Counted from the stretch's first letter, positions 17,962 to 27,374 are shown. The stretch: 64,000 nt of DNA from Bacteroidales bacterium UBA5349 (GCA_002410065.1 DHQB01000004.1:62001-126000); one strand, 5' to 3'. Translations and numbers: made by a program. The notes: generated from the letters alone by a model not told the origin.

Positions 17962-19146
17962 TTGTACCTATCCATTAGCTTTAGTAAACTCAGTTTTAGG
18001 GATAATTTTTCAGTTGCAGCTGATTATTCATCCTATTTCAATGAAGATTATGAAATGTTAAGTGAAAGTTTTGAAAATCTGTCGTTGGAATTATTGAACA
18101 ACTACAGGAATGTAGAATATAGAAAAGTTATTGTACCATCGCAAGATTCTGATAAGCTGACTTTTGGAGTTTGTTATGTACCAGCTCAAAAAAACAATAA
18201 GAATCTTTTAATTCTAAGTTCAGGCGTGCATGGAGTTGAGGGTTTCGTTGGACATGCTGTTCAAAGTCTATTTATTGATAGGTTTCTGGATGAAGAATTA
18301 ATTGAAAATACGGGTGTATTGCTTATACACAGCATAAACCCTTATGGACTTAAGCATATGCGTAGGGTAACCAACAATAATGTTGACCTGAACCGGAATA
18401 GCCCATCCACAGATAATTTGTACTCAACAGTTAATGAAGGCTATCCAAAGGTTTACGAACTAATAAATCCACAGAAAAAAGTCAAAGTCTCCTCGGTTGA
18501 GAATAGATTCTTCTTTTTAAAGGCTGTAAACGAGATTAGGAAAGTTTCCATGCCTGTATTGAGGCAAGCTGTGCTACAGGGACAATATCAGTACCCTAAA
18601 GGATTGTATTTTGGAGGGTTAAGTCCTGAGCCACAAATCGATTCGCTTAGGCCAATAATTGAGAGGATTTGTGATCCGTATCAAACAATTTTAGCCATTG
18701 ATCTTCATACAGGGTATGGAGAACGTGGTGTTCTTCTTTTTTTTCAGGATCCCGTGGACAAAGAAAGGATGGATAAAATTGAATCTTTGTTTGCAGGCTA
18801 TACAATTGATTGGGGCAATACAGAAGATTTTTATACCGTAACGGGTGATTTTACAGATTTTGTTGAGGCTTTAAATTCCGAGAAGCAGTTTTACCCAATG
18901 ACTATTGAGTACGGTACACTGAATAGCCAAACCACAATGGGCTCTCTAAAGCCCATACATATTATGATTCTTGAGAATCAGGGACAACAGTTTGGTTACG
19001 CTAGCGAAAGGGATTCAATTAAGGTGAAGCAAGATCTTTTAGAAATGTATTTCCCCGCATCGGTGAATTGGCGAAACCATATCATGGAACAATCAAAAAT
19101 GGTTTTTGACAGCATTATCCCAAGATTTACTAGCGGCAATTATTAG
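17962..19146 (+). CDS. DUF2817 (M14-like) peptidase family protein
   Basis: Up to 394 residues of the DUF2817 family, related to M14 zinc carboxypeptidases. Metal ligands H90 and E93 lie in SGVHGVEG, the substrate-binding segment in NVDLNRN, the third ligand in AIDLHTG, and the catalytic Glu probably in TIEYGT. No signal peptide is visible, so it is probably cytoplasmic. The start is uncertain: the open frame begins with a TTG at 17962, and the first ATG (18055) would remove part of the conserved beginning (SSYFNEDYE). The physiological substrate is unknown. Confidence 0.78.
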   Translation: MYLSISFSKLSFRDNFSVAADYSSYFNEDYEMLSESFENLSLELLNNYRNVEYRKVIVPSQDSDKLTFGVCYVPAQKNNKNLLILSSGVHGVEGFVGHAVQSLFIDRFLDEELIENTGVLLIHSINPYGLKHMRRVTNNNVDLNRNSPSTDNLYSTVNEGYPKVYELINPQKKVKVSSVENRFFFLKAVNEIRKVSMPVLRQAVLQGQYQYPKGLYFGGLSPEPQIDSLRPIIERICDPYQTILAIDLHTGYGERGVLLFFQDPVDKERMDKIESLFAGYTIDWGNTEDFYTVTGDFTDFVEALNSEKQFYPMTIEYGTLNSQTTMGSLKPIHIMILENQGQQFGYASERDSIKVKQDLLEMYFPASVNWRNHIMEQSKMVFDSIIPRFTSGNY

Positions 19147-19206
19147 TTTATCTAATGGAGTAGTCCTAAAGTATTTTGTTAAATACATAATTAAAGAGAA
19201 GCAAGT

Positions 19207-19714
19207 ATGACATATATGATTGTTTACTCGAGTATTACAGGAAATACAGAAATTATAGCCAAAGCAATTTAAGGATGCATTGGATGAGAAATCTTGCATT
19301 TATTATGGCAAAGTTGATGGACCCTTAGCCCAAATTGCAGATATTATATTTGTAGGGTTTTGGGTTTACAAAGGCTCTTGTGCTGAAGAAATAAAACAAA
19401 AATTTAAAACTCTACAAAACAAGAAAATTGTACTTTTTGGTACTGCTGGTTTTGGTGGATCTGAAGATTATTATGAAACGATAATACAAGAGGTTAAGCA
19501 GCTTGTGCCAAAGTCAAATATAATTATTGATAGTTTTATGTGCCAAGGGAAGATGCCACAAAATGTATTCGAGCGGTACGAAAAACTACTTAAAGCTCAG
19601 CCTGAAAACAGCAATATTTTGAATATGATTTTTAACTATAAAAGTGCTTTATCACATCTTGATAAACATGATATTGAGGCTGCTAAAACATTTGCAAGGA
19701 GCTATTATTCATAG
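19207..19714 (+). pseudogene. flavodoxin family protein, broken by a one-base frameshift
   Basis: The ATG at 19207 opens MTYMIVYSSITGNTEIIAKAI, with the FMN-phosphate loop SSITGNT, then meets TAA at 19270-19272. In the next frame the protein continues (KDALDEK…) through VGFWVYKGS, FGTAGFGG and FMCQGKMP to a stop at 19714. Removing one T from the TTT at 19268-19270 joins the two into a flavodoxin of about 168 residues of the BilS-like type (VGFWV…CQGK). Either the gene is inactivated or there is a base error in the assembly. The frames would yield no working FMN domain separately. Confidence 0.8.
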
Positions 19715-19790
19715 AGCCTGAATTGAGAAAGCAAATAGTTACCTATTAAATCTACTTAAGCCTAATTTGTACAGAGTCTCAATCGGGGAC

Positions 19791-20459
19791 TTATTTTATC
19801 ATTTCCAGTAACTTTTGTTTATTTATAATCTGAACCTCGCGGCGATTAACTATAATAGTCTCATCATCCTCCATTTCCGATAGAACTCGGGCAAGCGACG
19901 GCCGGGTTACACCAAACAGTTCTGCCAGTTCTTGATGCGATTTAGGGAGAATAATAGTTGTTCGGGTTTCGCTTTTAGCCAGATTTAGTAAGTAATGCGC
20001 AACCTTTTCTTTGATGGTTTTAAACGAAAGAAACCACAGTTTTGTGGTAAGAAAATGCGCTCTGTTGGATACTGCCCTCAGAAAGTTTTTTAGTATAATT
20101 TCGTTCGACTGCATAAGCCTGAGAACATCTGTGCGTGGAATAAACAAGATTTTACAATTGGTCAAAGCTACCACGTCAACTGGGAACTTGTTCATTTGAC
20201 TAAACATTACAGCATGCGCTAGGGGCTGAGGGGCTTGGATTTCTTCAACTTTTAGTATCTTACCTGAAAAATCAACCATCTCGCCCTTAACAATGCCCTC
20301 AATTACTATGAGCAAGTTTTTTACCTCATCGTCGCGCTGGGCAATAGTTTGACCCTTACTGAAAGACTTTACAGAGTATGCAATAGTGCCGAAAATACTC
20401 TCTAATTCTTTGGCTGATAGCCCAATAAAAAATGGTGAATTACTAAGAATTTCGAACAT
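19791..20459 (-). CDS. Crp/Fnr-family transcriptional regulator
   Basis: 222 residues: an N-terminal cyclic-nucleotide-binding-like beta-roll (about 1-115), a long dimer helix, and a C-terminal HTH_Crp winged helix (HQELAELFGVTRPSLARVLSEME, about 168-192). There are no Cys clusters for an Fe-S sensor, so an FNR-type oxygen response is unlikely. The ligand is unknown; the Bacteroidota families of this type do not keep the E. coli cAMP residues. It is divergent from the HD hydrolase with only 52 bases between starts, so it may control that gene and itself. Confidence 0.87.
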   Translation of the reverse strand: MFEILSNSPFFIGLSAKELESIFGTIAYSVKSFSKGQTIAQRDDEVKNLLIVIEGIVKGEMVDFSGKILKVEEIQAPQPLAHAVMFSQMNKFPVDVVALTNCKILFIPRTDVLRLMQSNEIILKNFLRAVSNRAHFLTTKLWFLSFKTIKEKVAHYLLNLAKSETRTTIILPKSHQELAELFGVTRPSLARVLSEMEDDETIIVNRREVQIINKQKLLEMIK

Positions 20460-20511
20460 GGATTATTAATTGAAGTTTTTTAAATTTACAATTCAAAAAT
20501 AACGATTTATA

Positions 20512-21069
20512 ATGAGAACAAGAGAATACTATCTTGAGTTACTAAGTAAAAATATTAAGAACCAAAAGATGATTGCTCACTGCTTGGCATCTGAGGCAGT
20601 ATTAAGGGCATTGGCAAAGCGTTTTAATGAGAATGAGGATGCTTGGGGCTTTGCCGGCCTTTTGCACGATATTGATGTGGAATTTACCGAGGGAGATTCC
20701 ATGCGCCATGGCCCTGAGGGAGCAAATTTACTAAAAACCGAAGGTTTGCCCGATGATGTTATTGATGCTATTCTAATGCACAATGAGATGGCTACCGGTA
20801 AGGAACGCGAAACGCTTTTTCAGCATGCATTGGCGGCTGGTGAAACAATTACGGGGCTAATTTTTGCAACTGCGTTGGTTTACCCCGATAAGAAAATAGG
20901 AAGTGTAAAGACCAAATCGATTGTTAAACGAATGAAGGAGAAAGCGTTTGCTGCATCAGTAAATCGAGATACTATTATGGAATGCGAGAAAATTGGGATT
21001 CCAATCAATGAGTTTGCAGAGTTATCGCTTGAGGCGTTAAAACCAATTGAGGAGGAATTAGGGTTTTAG
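20512..21069 (+). CDS. HDIG-type HD domain hydrolase
   Basis: 185-residue single-domain HD protein. Metal-binding residues are H in AHCLASEA, HD in LLHDIDVEF, and H in MRHGPEG and MHNEM. The fold continues through HALAAGETITGL. Members are phosphohydrolases of unknown substrate, and the short form occurs widely in anaerobes. It is divergent from the Crp regulator and may be its target. It runs convergently toward the T9SS plug-like gene across the repeat region. Confidence 0.82.
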   Translation: MRTREYYLELLSKNIKNQKMIAHCLASEAVLRALAKRFNENEDAWGFAGLLHDIDVEFTEGDSMRHGPEGANLLKTEGLPDDVIDAILMHNEMATGKERETLFQHALAAGETITGLIFATALVYPDKKIGSVKTKSIVKRMKEKAFAASVNRDTIMECEKIGIPINEFAELSLEALKPIEEELGF

Positions 21070-21081
21070 CTTAAGCCAAAT

Positions 21082-21178
21082 CCTCAACCTCAACCTCAAC
21101 CTCAACCTCAACCTCAACCTCAACCTCAACCTGTCTGCCGACCTGCCTGACGGTAGGCATGGCGGCAGGCCTCAACCT
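21082..21178. repeat. CCTCAA hexanucleotide array split by a 37-base hairpin element
   Basis: 8.5 perfect units of CCTCAA run from 21082 to 21132. Then 37 bases (21133-21169) form an imperfect hairpin with arms CTGCCGACCTGCC (21135-21147) and GGCATGGCGGCAG (21156-21168). The repeat resumes as CCTCAACCT at 21170-21178. The GC-rich hairpin contrasts with the local composition and appears inserted inside the array. It lies between two convergent genes and touches the stop codon of the T9SS plug-like gene. Copy number may vary by slippage. Confidence 0.85.
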
Positions 21179-22482
21179 TACCTCTGTGAACTCAAACTAG
21201 AATACCCAATAATTTTCTCATATCTTGCACCCAATGGCTTGTAGTATACCATAATAGTATAAGTGTTTTCTGTATCAAAGAAACTTCCCTCAAAATGCGT
21301 GAAATCAACGGTATTTTTTGAACTATTGCCTACCATGTAAGCATAATTGTATGCCCCTTGCTTTAATAGCAAACGGAGTTCGTATATTCCCTCAACAGGG
21401 TTGTAAACCATTTCATTGCTTGGCGATAGCATCCAGTTTGTTAATTCCCCATACACATAAACCTTATTGCCTTCGTCCAGTTCCATAGGTGTGCTTAGGC
21501 TAAAGTATGCCCAAAAGTAATCTGCTTCAATATTTCCTTGGTCACTTCTCTCTAGGTTTACCACGTAATGTCCATTGAAGTCTGAGATGCTTGTGTATTT
21601 CTGATTTCTTCGACTCTTATCTGAGCTTAATAGTACATGAAACATTGAGCCTTTGTAGGTAATGTCTCTGACTCCTTGACCTGCATAACGGATGTTTTTA
21701 GTATCAAAAATTCGGTATTCGTTTCCCCCATCAAAAATTAGTGCGTCAGGTTGTGTGTAATCTATTTTGGCCCCATCAATAAATACAGGTTTAATCTCCC
21801 TAAAACATCCCTGCGAAATATTGTTCTGGCAAACAACTGTTTTTATCTCAGTAAAAGGGTCGGTAATCCTAAAGCTACCAGCATTTATCGTTAGGTTTAG
21901 TTGCTGTCCGCTATACCGCATTAATCCTGCAGATGGTTGGCGAATACTAGCCTCTATACCAGCTAGAGGTTGATATACTAGAAATCTTTTTTGAATTAAA
22001 ACTTCGTCAGGTTTGTAGGTATTAAAAACTTTGATGATGTAATTACCCGAAATTTTCAGCTTAACATCGTTGTTCGGTATCTCAAGTTTGCAATGCATAT
22101 AGCTTATTATTGTTGCTGAGGAGAAGCTAAAATCCCGAATTTCATTAACCTCAAAACCATCCATATAATCGGAGTAGAATAGCGACGATGACTCCCAATT
22201 ACTATTACAATGCGTAAGGCTGTAGGAGTATGTTCCAGGATTTTCAGATATATCGTCGAATGAGAGCAGTATTGCTTCATTGCTCATTAGATCAATCGCA
22301 GGGATTGAGAATTCAGTACCCAACTTTCTAATCTTAACGGTCTTTAAATCATCAGATCTAATAAATTCTCGAGTGCTTCCTGAATCCTGTTGAACAATTG
22401 TATTTGATAGGGTGTTGTTTGTGAAATAACAGATAATGCTTAATGCAGTTAATGCTGAGCGGAATAATCTTTTTACTTTCAT
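21178..22482 (-). CDS. type IX secretion system plug-like protein (DUF5103)
   Basis: 434 residues with an N-terminal signal sequence. The body is an all-beta DUF5103 protein, the family named after the plug that binds the SprA/Sov T9SS translocon. Typical segments are YSYSLTHCNSNWESSSL, FSSATIISYMHCKLEIP and the C-terminal GAYNYAYMV. It implies a T9SS in this genome, consistent with the cargo protein at 35429-36976. The ATG at 22482 is preceded by about 270 non-coding bases shared with the divergent nqr operon. Confidence 0.82.
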   Translation of the reverse strand: MKVKRLFRSALTALSIICYFTNNTLSNTIVQQDSGSTREFIRSDDLKTVKIRKLGTEFSIPAIDLMSNEAILLSFDDISENPGTYSYSLTHCNSNWESSSLFYSDYMDGFEVNEIRDFSFSSATIISYMHCKLEIPNNDVKLKISGNYIIKVFNTYKPDEVLIQKRFLVYQPLAGIEASIRQPSAGLMRYSGQQLNLTINAGSFRITDPFTEIKTVVCQNNISQGCFREIKPVFIDGAKIDYTQPDALIFDGGNEYRIFDTKNIRYAGQGVRDITYKGSMFHVLLSSDKSRRNQKYTSISDFNGHYVVNLERSDQGNIEADYFWAYFSLSTPMELDEGNKVYVYGELTNWMLSPSNEMVYNPVEGIYELRLLLKQGAYNYAYMVGNSSKNTVDFTHFEGSFFDTENTYTIMVYYKPLGARYEKIIGYSSLSSQR

Positions 22483-22718
22483 TATTGGTCTTTTATAATA
22501 CTATAAGCGTTTTGCTGTAAAGTTTTAAGTTGAATTTTAACTGGGTCTATAAAACATTAGCAAATTAACAATGAATTTAAGTTTTTAAAAATGCAAATTG
22601 ACAACGAGTTGTTTATTTTGGTATTGTTAAATAATTTTACAAAAATAGGCCATTAAAATATGTGTATTGTTATATTTGTAGGTTTTTAAATGAGTTACAT
22701 GTTTAGCAAAATATTCTC

Positions 22719-22726
22719 TAAATTTG
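22719..22726 (+). promoter_or_regulatory. candidate -7 box of the nqr operon
   Basis: TAAATTTG matches TAnnTTTG and lies 29 bases before the nqrA ATG. A second match, TATATTTG, lies at 22671-22678. Neither has an ideally placed TTG upstream, so I cannot choose between them with confidence. Confidence 0.33.
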
Positions 22727-22755
22727 TTTATCGAAATCAATAACTAACCAAAATC

Positions 22756-24117
22756 ATGCCTAAGGTACATAAGATTCGAAAAGGTTTAAATATTCCCCTA
22801 AAGGGAGAGGCCGAGAAAGTGTTCTCAAGAGTTGATCAGGCCGAGGCTTATGCCGTTAAACCAATCGATTTTCAGGGCTTAACGCCCAAGCTTAGCGTAA
22901 AAGAGGGGGATAAGGTAAAGGCTGGTTCACCACTTTTTTCCAATAAGTTTCGCCCTAATGTAGTTTTTACTTCGCCAGTTAGTGGCGAGGTCTTCATGGT
23001 ACGAAGAGGCGAACGCAGAAAAATTCTTGAGGTTATTGTTCACCCCGATACAGTGCAGGAATTCGAAGATTTTGGGGCCGAGCAACCTTCGCAACTCTCA
23101 CGTGAGCAGATTATTGAAAAGATGCAGAGGGCAGGCGTTTGGCCAATGGTTAAGCAGCGTCCGTATGGTATAATTGCTAATCCTGAGGAAAAGCCAAAGT
23201 CTATTCATATTTCTGCTTTTGATTCAGCACCATTGTCACCCGATTTGGATTTTGCAGTAAAGGATGAGGCTGAGGCATTTCAAGCGGGTATTGAGGCGAT
23301 ACAAAAGCTAACCGACGGTAAGGTTAATATCAACCTAAATGCCGAATATCCTCCAAGCAATGTGTTTACCAAAGTAAAAGGGGTTGAGTTTAACTACTTC
23401 TCAGGACCACACCCTGCAGGTAATGTGGGCATTCAAATTCATCATATTGAACCAATTTTTAAGGGCGATCTTATTTGGACAGTTGCCCCACTAGACGTGA
23501 TCATAATAGGTAGACTTTTTCTAAAAGGCATATATGATGCAACTAAGATTATTGCACTAACAGGATCTGAAGTTCAGAGGCCACGTTACTTTACCGTTAA
23601 AACTGGGGCATCCATTAGCAACATTGTTAGCAATAATCTTACACAACCTGCTGATAAACTAAGGTTTATTAGCGGTGATGTACTTACAGGGACTAGCATT
23701 GCCGACAATGGTTTTTTAGGATTTTATGATAATATGGTTACGGTAATCCCCGAGGGCAATCATTACGAATTTTTGGGTTGGGCTTCTCCAGGGATTAATA
23801 AGTTTAGCCTTACTCGAACATTCCTTTCAAAGTTGATTCCAGATAAAAAATTTGCATTACACACCAATTTAAATGGTGGCGAAAGAGCCTATGTTGTTAC
23901 AGGTCAGTATGATAAGGTGCTACCGATGAATATTTATCCCGTTCATCTTATTAAGGCTATTCTGGCAAAAGATATTGACAAAATGGAGAGTCTGGGTATT
24001 TATGAGGTGGTAGAGGAGGATATGGCGCTTTGCGAATATGTTTGTACATCTAAAACGGAAGTACAGTCAATCCTTCGAGAGGGAATAGACCTAATGATTA
24101 AAGAACTTGGCGAATAG
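22756..24117 (+). CDS. nqrA: Na+-translocating NADH:quinone reductase subunit A
   Basis: 453 residues. NqrA is the peripheral cytoplasmic subunit of the sodium-pumping NADH:quinone oxidoreductase. Recognisable features are the opening KIRKGLNIPLKGEAEK, the SPVSGEVFMVRRGERRKILEV lipoyl-like segment, FSGPHPAGNVGIQIHHIEPI, and the ending with paired Cys (LCEYVCTSKTEVQSILREG). It is the first gene of a complete six-gene operon in canonical order. Confidence 0.96.
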   Translation: MPKVHKIRKGLNIPLKGEAEKVFSRVDQAEAYAVKPIDFQGLTPKLSVKEGDKVKAGSPLFSNKFRPNVVFTSPVSGEVFMVRRGERRKILEVIVHPDTVQEFEDFGAEQPSQLSREQIIEKMQRAGVWPMVKQRPYGIIANPEEKPKSIHISAFDSAPLSPDLDFAVKDEAEAFQAGIEAIQKLTDGKVNINLNAEYPPSNVFTKVKGVEFNYFSGPHPAGNVGIQIHHIEPIFKGDLIWTVAPLDVIIIGRLFLKGIYDATKIIALTGSEVQRPRYFTVKTGASISNIVSNNLTQPADKLRFISGDVLTGTSIADNGFLGFYDNMVTVIPEGNHYEFLGWASPGINKFSLTRTFLSKLIPDKKFALHTNLNGGERAYVVTGQYDKVLPMNIYPVHLIKAILAKDIDKMESLGIYEVVEEDMALCEYVCTSKTEVQSILREGIDLMIKELGE

Positions 24118-24150
24118 CTTTTTGCATTTAAAAGATAAAAACAGCATATA

Positions 24151-25320
24151 ATGAAATCATTACGGAATTTTATTGATAAGATTAAACCGAATTTTGAGAA
24201 AGGGGGAAAGTTGGAGATTTTCCACTCAACCTTCGAAGGATTCGAAACCTTTCTGTTTGTTCCCAATAAGGTAACGCAGAAAGGAAGCCACATCCGCGAT
24301 GCTATAGATTTAAAGCGCACAATGATTATTGTGGTATTGGCACTAGTGCCAGCCCTTTTATTTGGTATATGGAACGTAGGATACCAACATGCACTGGCCA
24401 CGGGCGCACCAACTGATTTTTGGCCAATTGTTCTATTTGGTTTAGGAAAGGTATTGCCAATTGTTGTAGTATCGTATTTAGTAGGACTGGGCATAGAGTT
24501 TGGTTTTGCTCAGGTTCGTAAGCACGAGATCAACGAAGGCTTTTTGGTTACAGGTATGCTCATCCCGCTGATTGTTCCCGTTGATATTCCTCTTTGGATG
24601 GTGGCTTTGGCAACTGCATTTACCGTTATAATTGGTAAAGAGGTGTTTGGTGGTACAGGGATGAACATTTTTAATCCGGCTTTACTTGCACGCGCCTTTC
24701 TTTTCTTTGCGTACCCATCGCACATGAGTGGCGACTATGTTTGGGTAGCAAACCTAGCTAAAGGTGAAGGGATAATAGATGGGTTTTCGGGTGCAACACC
24801 TCTTGCAAATGCTGCAGCTTATGAAATTGATAAAATACCATCTTCAATGGATATGTTCCTTGGATTTATCCCAGGATCTATTGGCGAAACATCAACGCTT
24901 GCAATACTTATTGGAGCCTTTATCTTAGTACTCACCGGAATTGGCAGTTGGAAAATCATTGTATCAACCGTACTCGGTGGATTAACAATGGGATTTATTT
25001 TTAATGCATTTGCCGTAAACCCATTTATGGAAATGCCTGCTTGGCATCACCTTATTATGGGAGGATTTGCATTTGGGGCCGTTTTTATGGCTACCGATCC
25101 TGTTACTGCATCTCAAACCGAAAAGGGCAAATGGATATACGGCTTTTTTATAGGACTTTTAGCTGTGCTTGTCAGGGTGTTTAACCCCGCTTATCCAGAA
25201 GGTATGATGCTATCAATTTTACTGCTGAATGCTTTTGCTCCGCTAATTGACCATTATGTGATTCAGGCAAATATTAAGAAACGTAAGAAACGTGCAGCTG
25301 CAGCTGCCAAAAACAGTTAA
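24151..25320 (+). CDS. nqrB: Na+-NQR subunit B
   Basis: 389-residue membrane subunit with about ten helices. It carries the covalent FMN site: the SGAT motif at residues 213-216 makes T216 the expected flavinylated Thr. GKEVFGGTGMNIFNPALLARAF and the DPVTAS loop are family hallmarks. It starts 33 bases after nqrA. Flavinylation needs ApbE, which is not in this window. Confidence 0.96.
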   Translation: MKSLRNFIDKIKPNFEKGGKLEIFHSTFEGFETFLFVPNKVTQKGSHIRDAIDLKRTMIIVVLALVPALLFGIWNVGYQHALATGAPTDFWPIVLFGLGKVLPIVVVSYLVGLGIEFGFAQVRKHEINEGFLVTGMLIPLIVPVDIPLWMVALATAFTVIIGKEVFGGTGMNIFNPALLARAFLFFAYPSHMSGDYVWVANLAKGEGIIDGFSGATPLANAAAYEIDKIPSSMDMFLGFIPGSIGETSTLAILIGAFILVLTGIGSWKIIVSTVLGGLTMGFIFNAFAVNPFMEMPAWHHLIMGGFAFGAVFMATDPVTASQTEKGKWIYGFFIGLLAVLVRVFNPAYPEGMMLSILLLNAFAPLIDHYVIQANIKKRKKRAAAAAKNS

Positions 25321-25331
25321 AAGCTATTACT

Positions 25332-26075
25332 ATGAAGAAGCAAAGCAATCTATACATATTCTTGTATTCATCTGTAATGGTTATTGTTGTAGCAGCGCTA
25401 TTGGCACTTGCATCTACTGTGCTAAAACCATTTCAGCAAAAGAATATAGAAACGGAAAAGAAACTCGATATCTTAAAGTCGGTGGGAAGAGCCAGTGAGG
25501 TTGAATCAGCAGAAAACAAACATGAGTATGTTGGAGGTGAGTTTGATGCGGTAATCATTGAGCAACTGGTTGTAAACTCTAACGGCGAAAGGGTACAAGG
25601 GGTTGATCCCTTTACTGTCGATCTTAAAGTAGAATTTGATAAACCAGAGGGAAGTCAAAACCTTCCTATATATGTAGCCCAATTGGAGGATGGAAGTAAG
25701 AAGTATATCTTACCATTGTTGGGTCGTGGACTTTGGGGGCCAATTTGGGGATATATCTCGCTAAACGACGATTACAATACTGTTTACGGTGCATCTTTTG
25801 CCCATAAGTCTGAAACACCTGGTTTAGGCGCTGAAATTTCCACTGTTGAGTTTCAAAGTCAATTTAAAGGGAAACAAATTTTTGAGAATGAGAAATTTGT
25901 TTCAATTAGCGTTATAAAAGGAGGAGCTAAACCGGATAATTCTCACGGTGTTGATGCTGTATCTGGTGGGACAATAACAAGCCAAGGTCTACAGGATATG
26001 ATAGAGAAATGCCTTAAAGGCTATCAGGAGTTTTTTAAAAAATCAAAAGAAATAAGCCATGAGCGTGAAGATTGA
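25332..26075 (+). CDS. nqrC: Na+-NQR subunit C
   Basis: 247 residues with one N-terminal membrane helix (about 9-30) and a periplasmic FMN-binding domain. ETPGLGAE precedes the flavinylation site SGGTITS, in which T214 is the expected FMN-bearing Thr. The motif reads SGGT instead of the more usual SGAT. The 3' end overlaps nqrD by 17 bases, indicating translational coupling. Confidence 0.95.
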   Translation: MKKQSNLYIFLYSSVMVIVVAALLALASTVLKPFQQKNIETEKKLDILKSVGRASEVESAENKHEYVGGEFDAVIIEQLVVNSNGERVQGVDPFTVDLKVEFDKPEGSQNLPIYVAQLEDGSKKYILPLLGRGLWGPIWGYISLNDDYNTVYGASFAHKSETPGLGAEISTVEFQSQFKGKQIFENEKFVSISVIKGGAKPDNSHGVDAVSGGTITSQGLQDMIEKCLKGYQEFFKKSKEISHERED

Positions 26076-26721
26076 AAGTGAACCTTTATTTTCGGCCAAA
26101 AACCTTAAATTAATAACCGATCCAATAAATAAGAATAATCCCATTACTGTTTTAGTTCTGGGTATATGTTCGGCACTAGCGGTTACGGTTAAGCTCGAAC
26201 CCTCGGTTGTAATGGCCGTTTCTGTTATTGTAGTGACAACCCTATCCAACGTAATAAATTCGTTGTTACGGAATACTATTCCACAGAGAATAAGAATTAT
26301 TGTACAATTAGTAATAGTTGCTGCATTGGTAATTCTTGTTGATGAAATATTAAAAGCCTTTGCATACGATGTGAGCAAGCAACTATCTGTATTTGTGGGA
26401 TTGATTATTACCAACTGTATTATCATGGGTAGAATTGAGGCTTTTGCACTGGGAAACAAAGCTTGGCCTTCGGCACTCGATGGATTAGGCAATGGCATTG
26501 GGTATGGAGTAATCCTAGTTGTTGTCGGGTTTTTTCGTGAACTTTTGGGCTCAGGAACGCTATGGGGCTATAGGGTAATTCCCGAGTCTATCTATGTTAA
26601 AAACGGTGGATTTTATGAGAATAATGGATTGTTTATTTTGCCCCCAATGGCGTTAATTATTGTGGGTATCATAATCTGGATACAGCGTAGTAGAGTGCGT
26701 GAATTAATTGAAAACGAATAA
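26059..26721 (+). CDS. nqrD: Na+-NQR subunit D
   Basis: 220-residue membrane protein with six predicted helices, paralogous to NqrE and to RnfA/RnfE. Diagnostic segments are GLIITNCIIMGRIEAFA, in which the Cys binds the intramembrane Fe-S centre shared with NqrE, and GNGIGYGVILV. It starts inside the end of nqrC. Confidence 0.95.
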   Translation: MSVKIESEPLFSAKNLKLITDPINKNNPITVLVLGICSALAVTVKLEPSVVMAVSVIVVTTLSNVINSLLRNTIPQRIRIIVQLVIVAALVILVDEILKAFAYDVSKQLSVFVGLIITNCIIMGRIEAFALGNKAWPSALDGLGNGIGYGVILVVVGFFRELLGSGTLWGYRVIPESIYVKNGGFYENNGLFILPPMALIIVGIIIWIQRSRVRELIENE

Positions 26722-26739
26722 CCTGAAATACTCCTAGGT

Positions 26740-27357
26740 ATGGAAAATTTAATAAGTATTTTCGTCAAGTCAATTTTTGTTGACAACATGATATTCGCAT
26801 ACTTTCTGGGTATGTGTTCGTATTTGGCCGTATCAAAAACAGTTAAAACATCTTCAGGTTTAGGCCTTGCTGTAGTGTTTGTGTTGGGAATTACTGTGCC
26901 GGTAAACTATTTAATAAATAATTATCTGCTTACTCCAGGTGCCTTAGCATGGCTTAGCCCATCCTTTGCCGATATGGATTTGAGTTTCCTTTCATTCATC
27001 ATGTTTATTGCGGTTATTGCTTCCATTGTACAATTGGTTGAAATGATAGTCGAGAAATTTTCCCCCGCACTATACAATTCTTTGGGCATTTTTCTCCCTC
27101 TAATTGCTGTGAACTGTGCAATACTTGGGGGATCGCTATTTATGCAAGAGCGCGAATTTGTGAACATTGGTGAGGCAACGGTTTATGGATTAGGTTCAGG
27201 AATTGGATGGTATTTAGCAATTGTGAGTCTTGCGGCCATACGCGAAAAACTAAAATACTCAAATGTACCAGCTCCGCTTCGAGGGATTGGTATAACGTTT
27301 ATTATAACCGGTTTAATGGGTATTGCTTTTATGACCTTTATGGGGATTAAGTTATAA
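26740..27357 (+). CDS. nqrE: Na+-NQR subunit E
   Basis: 205-residue six-helix membrane subunit. NMIFAYFLGMCSYLAVSK and LIAVNCAILGGSLFM hold the conserved Cys residues of the Fe-S centre between NqrD and NqrE, and GSGIGWYLAIVSLAAIREK is typical of NqrE. Eighteen bases separate it from nqrD and seventeen from nqrF. Confidence 0.95.
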   Translation: MENLISIFVKSIFVDNMIFAYFLGMCSYLAVSKTVKTSSGLGLAVVFVLGITVPVNYLINNYLLTPGALAWLSPSFADMDLSFLSFIMFIAVIASIVQLVEMIVEKFSPALYNSLGIFLPLIAVNCAILGGSLFMQEREFVNIGEATVYGLGSGIGWYLAIVSLAAIREKLKYSNVPAPLRGIGITFIITGLMGIAFMTFMGIKL

Positions 27358-27374
27358 ACTGAAATCTATTTAAG

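Noticed and set aside
21082..21132. CCTCAA array considered as a CRISPR-like or coding repeat
   Set aside because: Units are only 6 bases with no spacers, and the array lies between two stop codons, so it is neither.
24000..24494. Minus-strand frame of 164 codons over the nqrA-nqrB junction
   Set aside because: It is a shadow of the nqr genes, low in plausible protein features.
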